Part shown: positions 26,701 through 37,926 of the stretch, piece after piece
How positions within the stretch are numbered: the first letter of the stretch is position 1
Layout of the letters: each line of letters starts with the position of its first letter
DNA from: Drosophila persimilis
Taxonomy: Eukaryota > Arthropoda > Insecta > Diptera > Drosophilidae
Assembly (NCBI RefSeq): GCF_003286085.1
Contig: NW_020825312.1
Coordinates: 310,001-374,000, forward strand
Reading direction: 5' to 3'
DNA: 64,000 nt
Notes under the pieces: model-generated
What the model saw: only the letters and a program-made list of their open reading frames with translations
Told to the model about the DNA's origin: nothing
The model's database searches: none
Made by a program: the position numbers and the translations under genes

Positions 26701-27137
26701 AACCTAGATGACTTTGTCAATGTGAACGTCAATCCTAATGGCAAGTCCATTCTACGCCTGCACTCGGTCAATGCCCGCTATGTGCAGCATCTGGTGCACG
26801 AGGATCGCATCCTGGCCGTATGTTACTCGTACATTAAGGAAGGAGTGGGTGTCAATGTGATTGCCACCGCTGTGGAGGGCGGCTTTGTGCGTTTCTGGTC
26901 CAGTTGGAACCTCAGTTTTGTGAGTGAACTAACTACGGGCACATCGCCCATACGAAGGTAAGTTCGGTGTGCAAGCAAAGGAATGAATTGGTTCACAATT
27001 TACTTTTATTTTGCAGCATTAGCTATTCGACACATCAGCATTTGGTGGTGCTGACACGAGAGTCCCACATCCAGGTGTGGCAATCCGAGGGTCTCTACGG
27101 CAATGCTCCCAAGTTTCCACAAATTGTCTACAAATGA
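14774..27137 (+). CDS. mv: Mauve, LYST-family BEACH/WD40 protein
   Basis: Very large cytoplasmic protein controlling size and fusion of lysosome-related organelles and phagosomes. I place 17 coding exons: 14774-14908, 14982-15058, 15119-15299, 15378-15488, 15558-18213, 18913-19692, 19751-20193, 20252-21235, 21293-22876, 22938-23108, 23168-23899, 23960-24093, 24154-24907, 24967-25467, 25538-26430, 26490-26957, 27017-27137. All phases agree, giving 3574 aa, close to the family size. Order: long alpha-helical region, concanavalin-like middle, PH-like domain (about 2680-2800), BEACH domain (about 2840-3150, with [15 protein letters not shown] and [14 protein letters not shown]), then WD repeats ([13 protein letters not shown]). 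Intron 4 uses a GC donor (AAG|GCAAGT). Intron 8 (21236-21292, 57 bp) is stop-free and in frame, so it could be retained. Distinguished from other BEACH proteins by length and absence of a FYVE domain. Confidence 0.93.
15489..15557 (+). other. GC-AG intron of mauve
   Basis: Phase on both sides requires the upstream exon to end at 15488, giving AAG|GCAAGT, the consensus form of a GC donor; the acceptor is ACTGCAG. The only nearby GT (15493) would shift the frame, and read-through meets a TGA at 15538-15540. Confidence 0.8.
18214..18912 (+). other. Intron 5 of mauve (699 bp)
   Basis: The longest intron inside the mauve coding region. It has a CAGATACAGAGA-like short repeat at 18719-18760 and no coding exon or RNA gene that I can recognise. 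Confidence 0.6.
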
Positions 27138-27666
27138 GGGAAGGAAACAAAACAGAGGAAGTATGTAAACAAATCAAACACCCAAAAGCATATCAATGAC
27201 ACGACGACACATAAAATACAATACCGAAAAAGCTGCTGAATCAAAGGAAATTTTGAGTGGATCCATTAAATGTGTGCTTCAATTGGAAATCAATCTTCAC
27301 TTGGATCCCATCAAGGTCTATACAATATATCAAAAAACACTTAAGATTCTTATGCATATACATACATATAATAGGGTCTCATAGAGCTGTAAAATACATT
27401 TTTTTTACGAAAACTTTTATAACATACGCAACAGACACTTTGTATTTTTTGTTCTTCTTGAGCCGCATACTGATGCCTGCGCTGCCTTCAAATTGTTGAT
27501 ATTATCAAATAAACTATATAATATTTTGCAAAAAATATTTACTTTCCCGTTTAAGTACAAACCATATACAATTCTGATTCACATTGAATCGGTTATACAG
27601 AGATGTATAAATGCTAATCAGCCTATTACTAAATACAATTTTGGTCCTGCAAGGCAACTCCAGGTG

Positions 27667-29966
27667 TCAGCACTTCCAGGGCGGGGCCTTGTTACTGCCG
27701 CATCCATTGCGTTTGCTTGGCTTCGAACCCTTTTTGGCGGTTAGGGCCAGGATCTCATCGAGCTTGTCAAAATCACTGGGTGACTTGCTAAGGAGCAGCT
27801 CAATATATGCCGCCAATTTGTCCATGGGCGACGGAGGATCCCGTTTGCCCACCGAATCCAAATTGTTCTTCTCCGTGTTGTTGCTACGCTGGGATTTGCT
27901 TGTCCTTGGGGTTTCCGGATAGACACGGGCATTATTAAGTTCGGGAGACTCACTGTCCGTGTCACTGGCGGGCATCAGAGAATTCTGTGTTGGGGAGGTA
28001 AGAATGGCCAAGGCCTGCTGCCACTGGGCCTCCATTACACCATGCAGCTTCTCCGCAATGTCAGCGCTGGAATGTAAAAAAAAAATGTTCAAATATGAAT
28101 ACGTGTTTTTTTTTTCTTTCTTAAGACAAACGTGTACCGCTTGTTCTTGTAGAAACTCAGCTTGAGTTCTAGTTCATCGATCTTCTTCGACGCATTGCCC
28201 AGCTGCAGGCGATAGAGTTCCACCTCCTCGTCATGCTTCTCCTGAATGAGATTCAGCTCTTGGTTATTTTTCTCGTTGATCATTTCCAGTTGCTTCACAG
28301 CACGCTCTGCTATCAGGCGCTCCCGGTCACGTGCCTCACTCTTTAGATTCTCCTCGGATTTGTCCAGTTGATTCTGGAACTCCTGCATCTTTTTGGCCAC
28401 CACATTCTCCATTTGCTGCTGATAGTGTTGCTTCATAGATTTCTGTTGTATCTCTAGCTTTTTCTTAAGGTTCGTCTGTAATAGAATCCAATATTATTTG
28501 ATTCTTAATGAAATAGAAGGAAGAACTATCTACCTCAACTTCTGTTAGATTTGCCAACGTCTCTTGCATTGACTTTCGTTGTGTTTCCAGAGAATCTGCT
28601 CGGGATTTCTGCTTTTGATGATAATCTTGAAGCATTTCCTTCTGATGTCTAAGCGTGGTATTCTCCGTCTCCAGCTCCTCTATGTGTGCTTTAAGCTAAA
28701 CATGTAGAAAAATACTTTTTAAAAGGTTTGTTTTGGTGGTTTCTTTGCCAAAATTACCTTCTCCTGCTGATAGTCTACTTTGGCGAATTTGTCCCTCAGT
28801 TTGTTTAGTTCTGCATGGGATAGTTCCTCGGCTCTCTTACTGCCATGGAGTTGCATTTCCAGTTGCTCAAACTTTTCATCCCATTCTTTGGCTTCTTGCT
28901 GGTGCCTGTCCAGATCTGCCTCCATCTTCTCGTGCCTCTCTTGGAACTTGGTGGCTAAGCCGACTGCCTGAGCCAGCTCATGCTGCAGAGCTTCCATTTT
29001 GCCATGTGAGTCACTCCGTTCTGCCTCCAGCCTGTGTAGAACGTCTCGGAGTTGTTGCACCTCAAAGTTGAGATTCGCTGCTGCTTGCTCGGCCCTGTTT
29101 AGTGCTTCATCTTTGCTACGATCCACCTCCATGGCCACGGAGATGCGCTGCTGATACTCCAGTAGCTGTGATTGCAGCGTTTGCACAGTTTTCTCCAGAT
29201 GATGACGACGCAGCTGCTCCTCTTTCAGAGAGGGGCTGCACAGAAGAGGATTGGGTGTGTTGTTCGCGATGACTGTACCCCCCATGCAGCTCTTGCCCCA
29301 GAGATCACTTAAGCTGATGAGCTTGTTGTTGTCACTGAGACTACCGCGCGGTAATCTAGCCGCTTCTATGGATGCCGACGTTGATGTCATCCGAATGCTA
29401 GGCAGGGAAGTGGCTGCCGGATGTCCATCATGCACGACACGGAAGTTTCGCAGGTGCTCATCACTGTGGTGCTGATGATGGTGTGGCTGCTGCTGCCAGC
29501 GATTCGTATTGTTTTCATCCAGGTAATGGTCAATCTCCAGCAGAATGTTATCCTCCCTAAGGCGAGGCCTTGGCGGTTCCACCGATCCACCCTTGGGTGT
29601 GGAATGCACCACGCCATGGAACTCTTTCGGCAGCCTGGTGCCCGCCGTCGTACGCACAGTATTTGTGGAGATTGTGGAAATATCGGATGGCACATCAAAG
29701 TGTCCCTTATCGTCGCCATCCAGTTCAATGTTCTGCAGTCGAGCATTTATCTGATTCAGTTCCGATTTCTTACTGGGTGGAAGAAACTGATATGCTGCCG
29801 TCGTGGGTACTGGCGGTGGTGGCATGACAAGTGCATCCGCTGCTGCTGACGCTGCCGCGGCTGTGTCCATTTTGACTTCTTGTAGCAAACGCTCGGCCGT
29901 CTGGGTGTAGTAGTTGGGCGGTACCATCAACAACAGATCGGTGTCGTCCGTATCGGTATCACTCAT
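27667..29966 (-). CDS. cnb: Centrobin, daughter-centriole coiled-coil protein
   Basis: Fly centrobin marks the daughter centriole and keeps it active as a microtubule-organising centre in neuroblasts. Coding exons 29966-28758, 28695-28534, 28475-28138 and 28066-27667 join with phases 0, 0, 2 to give 702 aa, near the known size (about 690). The start MSDTDTDDT places threonines at positions 4 and 9, the two N-terminal Polo sites described for fly CNB; this supports both identity and start. Residues roughly 240-560 are predicted coiled coil, rich in Glu, Lys, Leu and Gln. The frame stays open upstream of this Met but lacks an earlier ATG. The gene is convergent with mauve (stops 530 bp apart) and divergent from mu2. 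Identity rests on the N-terminus, length and coiled coil, not on an alignment. Confidence 0.78.
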
Positions 29967-29984
29967 GCCTTGAACATTCTCCAA

Positions 29985-30694
29985 CCAGCCCCAGATGCTC
30001 CTAAAGCCCAGACCTGCAGTAGACGCAATTTTTTTGTTGGCTGCTATGGCGACGCGTAAACAATGGAGGTGACGTTAGTTGTTCGATAAATGCATAGCGG
30101 TATTTTGGGATTCCATTCTTAGGAATCAGAAATACCAAACACATTAACCCATTTTTTCCTTGGGTATACTCTTTTTGGAAAAATTTTACTGTTTGTAATA
30201 TTATTATATATTATTAGGTTGTATTATAGTTTTTATCCGATTGTTGCCCCAGACGAACGTTGCCATAGCAAAATAATTGCATATTTGGTACACACAAAAA
30301 CCTGTTTGGTATTTAAATATCAATTTTCATTAGACTTAGTTTGAGGCAAGATATGTCAACATATCGCTGTTAAAGGACACCCGGAATCATTAAAAAACCA
30401 AATTCAAAGGTGAATGCTGTTTGGAAATTCTACTTAAAGATTCGTCTCCATGTTCACCTAATAACAAATTTTATTGCGATACCTTTCACTAGTTCGGCGC
30501 TAAAATTCTTAAAGTTTTATTTTCTTTGGTATTTAAATACCCATGGCCATTAATGGGTTAAACTATACAGAAAATGAGAGTCGATATTTAATGCCAGAAA
30601 AATCCCATAACAAACTTCATGTTTTTGTGAGTGAGTTTAGAATTTGCGTCTGAAATTTTTTTTTCCCGCGCAGGGGGAAATTTTTGATTCCGGG
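29985..30694. other. Divergent cnb/mu2 promoter region
   Basis: 710-bp AT-rich region between two divergent genes. It contains inverted copies of TTAACCCATT at 30143-30152 and 30551-30560, and between them sequence related to the dispersed repeat at 38.37-38.6 kb (for example GCTAAAATTCTTAAAG near 30499). No TATA box is evident. Confidence 0.45.
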
Positions 30695-33600
30695 ATGGCA
30701 GCTGTAAGCTTAAGCATAAACGGGGAGCCGGCCGTCCTTCTGCAGCCCGATACTGTTTACCGCATTGGGCGTAACGAAGCATATGAGTTCTGTGTCGCCG
30801 ATGAAGTAAGTACAGGCAAATGTGTAGTTCTTCCCCAAAGATGAAAACATTGCTTTGTTTTAAACTTGTGCGCCTTAGTCCATGGAGCTGTTTCATGCTT
30901 TGGCAATTGTCTATCGAGCGGGTGTCCTTCGCGTGACTGCGCTGATGGGAAAGGTATTCGTGAATGGCCTGGAGAACGGCAATGTGGACATCAGCCGAAA
31001 GGATGCCATCGATGGAAAGGTAAAGTTACGCTTCGGTAATGTGGCAGCCGAAGCGCAAATGATGGAACCTATTCAGGTATGTGTATCCCAGAGTGGCTCA
31101 AGGAAATACATAAAAAACATTGACATATTTCAGCACCATGATAGCAGTGGATTCGGCGAATCCCTCAAGGACACATCCGTCGATACAACATCAGACAGTC
31201 TCGTTATACCAGAAACGGAGGTGCAGTCGGTCAACACAAGTGCTAATACAACGGTTGGTAGCTTCTTTGTACCCGAAACCCAAGCTGTGGTCTTTGATAA
31301 AGGAGTCTCGAAGGGCGGCAAAGTTTCGCTGGGCGATGACTTCATGATACCCGAGACGCAAGATCTCCTTAGTACTCCACCAGTTGTTGTCCACAATGAG
31401 AACTCCAATTCTATCGATGAAGATGCCTCTGAAATGGGCACGCAGATACGCATTTGCACCCAGGAATTCAATAATTTCGATGAGGATGCATTTGATGACT
31501 TTGATTCATCTATGATAATGGGAGATTCTGTGACGGCACTATCGCTTCGTCAGCGCATTGAAAACAAAAACAAGCAGGGTATGTAGAACCTATTCAGATA
31601 TGTAATTATTATCATTTAGATAATTTTTCCGGCTTAGATGTCGATGAAAAGGACCTGGAACTGAGTGCCTTAAATTGGTCTGCAACCAATCCAAAATGCA
31701 CTGTTTTGAATAGCACCAAGGCGGGAGAATTGTCTCCTCGCGAACTTGCTTGTATTACACCAGACCTATCCGGCCAAAATCCATCTCAAAATGCAGGAAA
31801 TTGTACTCCTGATCTATTTGATTTGATGAATGCTGGTAATGTACTGTCCGAGAGATCCGCCACACCAACGCTTTGCGGGCTAAAGCAGTTGATTGTGGCC
31901 ACCATAGAGACACCAACAGCAACTCCTATCGAAGTGGAGGACAAAGAAAATCAGGACTTTATTGTCACTCCGAGCAAAGAGCCAGCAAGCGAATCTCCCA
32001 AAAATGGCAACGAAAATAACGAAACTAATCAGGATTTCATTGCCACTCAGCCGTTTCCCTTTCACTTAAAGCGCAAGCAAGAAAGATTGCAAGCAACCGA
32101 ATCTCTTAAAGATCGCCCCGATGGCGAGCTCATAAATCAGGATTTCATAGAAACTCAGCCATTTCCTTCGAAGCTCAAACAAAATGCCTTGAAAGCAGCC
32201 GACTATCCTAAAGACCGCAGCTATGAGGAGGAAACTAATCAAGATTTCATTGCCACTCAGCCATTCCCCTTATGGAAGAAGAAAAATAGGAACGCAGCTG
32301 AATCAACTGAAGAACACCGCGACAGTGAGGACAATCAAGATTTTATAGCCACGGAGGCATTCCCTTCGATAAGCAAGCAAGCAAGTAAGAACGCTCCAGA
32401 AAATAAAGAGAACATTCCAGTTGAAAAAAATGATACAGAACCCAAAGCTTCTACTTCCAAAGGCGCAAAAGGTAAGATAAGAAGATCATTGCACTATTAA
32501 TGTCAGTACAATTTTACTCATTCCCTATTTAATAACAGATTTGAATTCCCGTACATATAATGAAATCATGGAGATACTGGACAAAATGGCTGCAGGCTTT
32601 CCACAGCCGCCTGATGATCCAAACGAACCTCAAATTAAGTTCGTTAAACCTTCCATTATTATGGATGAAAACTATAATGCTAAGGTTTGTTGAACGTATG
32701 TACATCCCCGCATGACTTCGTATAATATTTTTCCAACTCTACAGGTTGCCCGTCTAGAATCCATCTATCCGGACGGGGGCAGCAAGCGGCTTTGGGGTTT
32801 ACCGAAATTACCCGAAGTCTTGAATAGCCGCATAGCCGGATCGGAGTCACCTCCACGTACTAGTAGGTTTCCAGGTGTTTTTGCATATGCGCCGGCCTCG
32901 CTTAATACGGATCTTAAATGACTGGGAACCAGAGTGTCGTGTCGTGCTGAGTTCCAGAAGAACACGTTTTCGACCATTCATATTTTCTTGATCATGCCTG
33001 TCTGTCCGTCTCGATGAACGCCTTGATCTCAGAAACACTAAGAGCTGAAGCAGCCGAATTGTGTATCCAAATTTTGGTTCGCCCGACCGTCTTCCGCCCC
33101 CACAAAGAACGAAAATCTGTGGCATCTACAATTGTGAAGATACGAGAAAATCGAAAACGTGGAATCATAGAGAATGGCCAGTTCTATCAGTTTGCCAAAT
33201 CTAGATCAGTGGCTACGCTAATCATTCTCTCTTTCTCACTCTTAGCCGTGCAGCTAGATGTTACGGCTGGTGTGGGTGTAAGAAATGAGAGAGAGAGAGA
33301 GACATAGCAGTTGCAGAAAAATATTTTTCTCGCTATGTTTTTTCCATCTCTTATGACAAGTGCCAGCTAAGAGATCGCGGATCGATCCCATCCCTCCCCG
33401 CGCTAACCAACAATTCGTCCCTTTAAGTCATCGGCTCCGATGCCTTTGCAAATAATTTTTACAAATATTACAACGATAAATATTCATTAAAAATGAAACC
33501 TTCTTAAGCGAGGCCTTTGTGTAAATGAAAATAATCAGGAATTAATGCAACAATCCTTACCAACAGCAAGAAACGCATGTCAACGACGCCTTTCAGACGA

Positions 33601-36225
33601 ATCACCCAGAATTGAGCCCAGAAAACGGCCAGCGGCTGCAGAAAACTCACCCGAACGTAAGGTTTTGGAGTTTATGATCTTCAACCTGCTGAATTATCGT
33701 TTTCTTGCAGCTAAAAATAAGATCAGCCGTCTACCTTTGAATTCGTTTATTGAAGAAGAGGATAAAAAGGCAGCTGACAAGGAGAGTGCGCCGGAATTGG
33801 TGGTCACTAACACACAGCTCGATGTTGCTTCGCATTCCAAAGTAAAGAAGACAATCGGACCCCAAAAAGAGGAACAGGCATCTGACATGGAAAGTTCACC
33901 GGAATTGGTGGTCAAGGTGCGGCCGGGTAGATCAAAGAGGTCGACTAGCACACAGCACGATTCTGCTTCGCATTCCAAAGTAAAGAAGACAATCGGACCC
34001 AAAGAAGAGGCACAGGCATCTGACAAGGAGAGTACGCCGGAATTGGTGGTCAAGGTTCGGCCGGGTAAATTAAAGAGGTCGACTAACACACAGTTCGATT
34101 CAGCTTCGCATTCCAAAAAAAAGAAAACAATCGAACCCCAAAAAGAGGAACCGGCATCTGACATGGAAAGTTCACCGGAATTGGTGGTCAAGGTGCGGCC
34201 GGGTAGACCAAAGAAGTCGACTAGCACACAGCTCGATTCTGCTTCGCATTCCAAAGTAAAGAAGACAATCGGACCCAAAGAAGAGGCACAGGCATCTCAC
34301 AAGGAAAGTTCACCGGAATTGATGAGCAAGGTGCGGCCGGGTAGATCAAAAAGGTCGACTAGCACACAGCTCGATTCTGCTTCACATTCCAAAGTAAAGA
34401 AGAAAATTGAACCCAAAAAAGAGGAACAGGCATCTGACATGGAAAGTTCACCGGAATTGGTGGTCAAGGTGCGGCCGGGTAGATCAAAGGGGTCGACTAG
34501 CACACAGCTCGATTCTGCTTCAAATTCCAAAGTAAAGAAGAAAATTGAACCCAAAAAAGAGAAACAGACAGCTGACAAGGAAAGTTCATATTCCAAAGTA
34601 AAGAAGACAGTCGAACCCAAACAAGAGGAGCAGGATGTTCCAGATGCATCACGCAGTCGATTAAGAAACGCAAAAACAATCGACAAGATTCAGGAAAAGG
34701 CAGCCAAAATTGGGAATACACCCGAAGAAGGAGTCGTTGAAAAGATAGCAAGCAAGCGAGTAGGAAGACCTAGAAAGATCAAAACACCAACATCAACACC
34801 GCAGGACACCATACAGAGTAAGATAAAGAAGGAGAACCCACCAGAGAAAGAAAATGCGAATACTAGTGCAGTCGCAAAACGGAGGGTGGGCAGACCTAGG
34901 AAGTCCCAAACACCAACAGAGGATAAACCAGAGATAAAACCAAAAGGTAAGAGAAGTGAGACATCATCTACAACAGATAAGATCATTACGAGGAACACGT
35001 CAGAGGAGAAAGCTAAAGGAGAACCACAATCCAAAGCTGCTGAAACTCGAGAATCGGTTGTCATGGTCAAAAAAAAGCAGCTAACAAAATCGACCTCTGT
35101 CACTGAAGAGGATAATGGACCAACTACAAGTACTGCAGCAGCAGCAGCACAAAAGGAAACTCTTGGGCTAAGGGGAAGATCAATTATTAGTAAGTAAAAA
35201 TGTATATTGTGTTCATTGCCAATTGTTTCAAGAGCAAGGGTGTCGTCCCGTTTTCCACTTTGAAGAATAAATATTTTTGAACCCTTGTGGAACCTGTATA
35301 TGTCTTGTACAAATATAAACGCCCAGTCTACATTTTGATGATTATTAATTTTCTCACAGGCACAGGCACAGGCACAGTCGCGTCATCTCAAGAGAATGCC
35401 CTTAAAGGTAAATATGAATAGATAAGTGCTTTCAGCGACAATCATTAATACCCGATTCCATTTTCCAAAGCCATTAACGAACATGTGAGGAAGGCAAAAG
35501 GACAAGGAAAAATCAAAATAGCATTCTCGATGTGTAATCTAGCTGAGCTGGCGTCAGTTCTGAAGGCCTTGAAGCGTAAGAATTTGGAGCAGCATTGACA
35601 TATAATAACATTTATCTACAAATATCACCCTAATCTTTCAGATTCTGTGGAGAAAACGGATGATCCCCTGAACTGCGACGTCCTCATCATGGACAAGGGT
35701 GATCGCACGTACAAATTCCTGGTGGGAATAGCTGCCAGTAAACCTATACTCTCCAGCTCCTGGCTTCAATCCATGAGGGCATCGTCTCGTGCAACTGTTC
35801 AGACAGAACACCTCTTCTCAGACTCAAACTTCGAGAAGTTGTACAAATTCGATCCCCTAATGGCAATGCAGCATCCACAATTGTTGAGTGGGCTTAACTT
35901 TATGCTCTGCGAGGGTATCCAACCGAATCAAAAAGAAATGAAAGGTAAGTACTGTAAACACATTTCAGGCTTTTTTCCCCCAATACTATAACATTCGTTG
36001 GCCTCCCCTTTAGCAATCATTGAAAGTGCTGGTGGAAAGGTCCACAAAGAACCGCCAGCGCAGGAATTGAATCTGTATGTCATAACTGTAGCCAAGGATA
36101 AAAAACGCTACAAGCGAATCCTGCAAAATCGTGCCCATGTCCAGTACATAACCACAGAGGGCATCATGAAGACACTGGTGCAGCATAATCTGGATTTGTT
36201 AAACGACCCTAAGGTACAAATTTGA
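30695..36225 (+). CDS. mu2: Mutator 2, MDC1-like DNA-damage mediator
   Basis: Chromatin protein that binds phosphorylated H2Av at breaks and protects telomeres. Twelve coding exons: 30695-30805, 30879-31076, 31134-31578, 31638-32471, 32539-32684, 32745-32874, 33567-33656, 33711-35189, 35360-35407, 35471-35575, 35642-35944, 36014-36225; phases agree, 1366 aa (known MU2 about 1300). Domains: FHA-like N-terminus (1-100, YRIGRNEAYEF); three PET boxes; five NQDF repeats, three containing TQPF; five 46-residue Lys-rich repeats; two VGRPRK AT-hook-like boxes; tandem BRCT domains at the C-terminus (from about 1155). Introns 31077-31133 (57 bp) and 33657-33710 (54 bp) are stop-free and in frame, so their splicing is inferred from good splice sites. 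If intron 6 is retained, the protein ends at 32921 without BRCTs. Convergent with Mfap1, stops 107 bp apart. Confidence 0.9.
31948..32366 (+). repeat. Five NQDF/TQPF protein repeats in mu2
   Basis: Five spaced copies of NQDF followed by I(A/V/E)T and, in three of them, TQPFP; the fifth reads TEAFP. Spacing is about 25-40 residues. The TQPF core fits the TQxF motif that ATM phosphorylates in vertebrate MDC1. Between copies the sequence is variable, Lys/Glu-rich and probably disordered. Confidence 0.75.
32875..33566 (+). other. Intron 6 of mu2
   Basis: 692-bp intron, donor CCAG|GTGTTT, acceptor CCAACAG|CAAG, phase 1 on both sides. The reading frame of exon 6 continues 15 codons past the donor before TGA. 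No coding segment or RNA gene is recognised inside. Confidence 0.6.
33768..34600 (+). repeat. 138-bp tandem coding repeat in mu2
   Basis: Five full units of about 138 bp (46 aa) flanked by partial units at each end. Each encodes DxESSPELVVKVRPG, a basic stretch, STSTQ, then DSASHSKVKKTI and an acidic linker. Units begin near 33877, 34016, 34155, 34292 and 34430. Units differ by a few codons, so the array is young but not identical. Each carries a TQ dipeptide and an RPG basic patch. Confidence 0.85.
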
Positions 36226-36332
36226 GTCGCGTCTCAGTAAATTGTGCCTTGTTCCTTTTTTTGTGTGGCCATATATATTTCATGTTAATTTTTTTGAAAT
36301 TACTAAATACATCATAAGATTGTGCTTATTAT

Positions 36333-37872
36333 CTACTCCAATTTCTTTCGCTTGGATCCTGTGGGCTTGTCAAACTGCTGCCGCATGCCTCCCGCGTGTT
36401 CATTGTGGAACTTGATGTTGTTCGAGGTCTCCGCATACCAGGGACAATCGAACTTTGTTGTATCCTGATCCACTAAATGAGTGTACTTGGTGCGGCCGCA
36501 GCGACCGAAGTTTTTCACCTGCATCACCTTGGGCAGGATGGTCTTGTCGAAGTGATCCTCAAGCGTTGCCTGGGCAAAGTCTCGTTTCAGCACATCGTTC
36601 TCCTCGTCCAGGTAGAAAGCACCGCGATGATAGTATTTCTGCAGGAATTTGTATTTTCCTTTGGTGGCCTTGTTGGTGACCATTTTGGGATTCTGCCGGA
36701 GCTCCTGGCGTCGTTCCTCTTCGTTGAGACCACGGACCCGGTCGATTTCCAGTTTCTCTCGTTCGGTGCTGCAATTAAAACATTTAATTGTGGTTCACAA
36801 TTACGCTCATGAGCTACTTACTTGTCGCGTTCTTCGCGGTCCCGCTTCATTCGCTTGAGCTCGCGAAGCTTCCAAGCCTCGTACTCCACTTCGTCGTTGT
36901 CGTCGTCCGTGCACACATCTTCTAGGCAGGCTTCATTCGACTCCGGCTTGGTCTTCTCCAGGTCTTTCTTAACGCTGTCCTCCACCATTCGCAGGGTGGC
37001 TCGCCTCCGCTCCTTGGCCGCTCTTTTGGCCTCCGCCTCTATTTGTTTTTGTTTCTGAGCTTCGCGCTCCTTTTCCTGAATGGTCGCCCGATCTTTTTTC
37101 CTTACAAACAGGGGCTTAAGACGTGGCTCGTTGTCCTCCTCGCTTTCGCTTTCTTCTTCGTATTCAGAGCTCTCTGTTTCTGAAGATTCCGATTGCTTTT
37201 CATCCTCTTTTTGGAGCACCTCCTCCTCGCGCTGTTGCTGCAGCATTCTCGCTCTCAGCTTTGTACGCCGATTCTCCATTTCCGTGTCACTGAGCTCCGC
37301 ATCTGTGTCGGATTCGGAGGCAAGTGTAATCTTGTTGGTTCCCCGCTCGAGGTTCTTCTGCTCCTCTGCGTCCTCTTCTTCATCTTCACTGTCACTCTCC
37401 ACCATCTCGGGCTCGTGGATGTGTCTGTGGCGTTCCCTTCGTTCTCGTTCCATGTCCTCCATATCCACAGGGCGTGCACGCAGGCGTCGCAGACGTGGAT
37501 CATCCACCTCGGCCTCATCGCCGTCCTCGGCAGGCTTTCCGTCGGCGCTGCCTCTTCGGGCCAGCTCCATCTTGTGGCGTTCAGCCTTGTGGCGCTCCAT
37601 GCGCTTCCGTGTGTCAATGAAGTCATCCTCATCGCTCTCGTCCGTGCTGGAGTCAACGCGGGCATATTCAGGACGCTTGCCAGATATATATCGCTGGACT
37701 TTAACTTTCTGCATGGAAATCTCGCCTGGAAAATCATTGTAAACAACGAGATTGATTGAGATTCATAATTTATCCGCATCATCGCAGTCCAATTAACTTT
37801 ACCTTTCTCATTGCGCACGGGAACAGCACCCGCAGTACTCTGAATGCCCGAAGGGGCAACGGGAGCACTCAT
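36333..37872 (-). CDS. Mfap1: MFAP1 spliceosome protein
   Basis: Nuclear pre-mRNA splicing factor of the tri-snRNP/B complex, needed for G2/M progression in flies. Exons 37872-37803, 37725-36822 and 36768-36333 join with phases 1 and 2 to give 469 aa, close to the family length. The signature ISMQKVKVQRYISGKRPEYA follows the short first exon. The middle is acidic and charged (EESESEED and similar). The C-terminal block KYKFLQKYYHRGAFYLDEE and FGRCGRTKYTHLVDQDTTKFD are the most conserved parts of MFAP1. The upstream promoter has Motif 1, a DRE and a Motif 6 array. It is convergent with mu2. Confidence 0.95.
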
Positions 37873-37926
37873 TTTGTGCACTTTACAAAATTTTTAATTT
37901 TTTATTTAATTTGCTTATTTTTTAGG

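Noticed and set aside
32840..32866. Alternative mu2 exon 6 donor at TAG|GTTTCC
   Set aside because: Gives phase 2, after which exon 7 runs into a stop; the phase-1 donor 8 bp downstream keeps the frame.
33014..33307. 97-residue frame in mu2 intron 6
   Set aside because: No homology, ends in GAGA simple repeat, and not in phase with either flanking exon.
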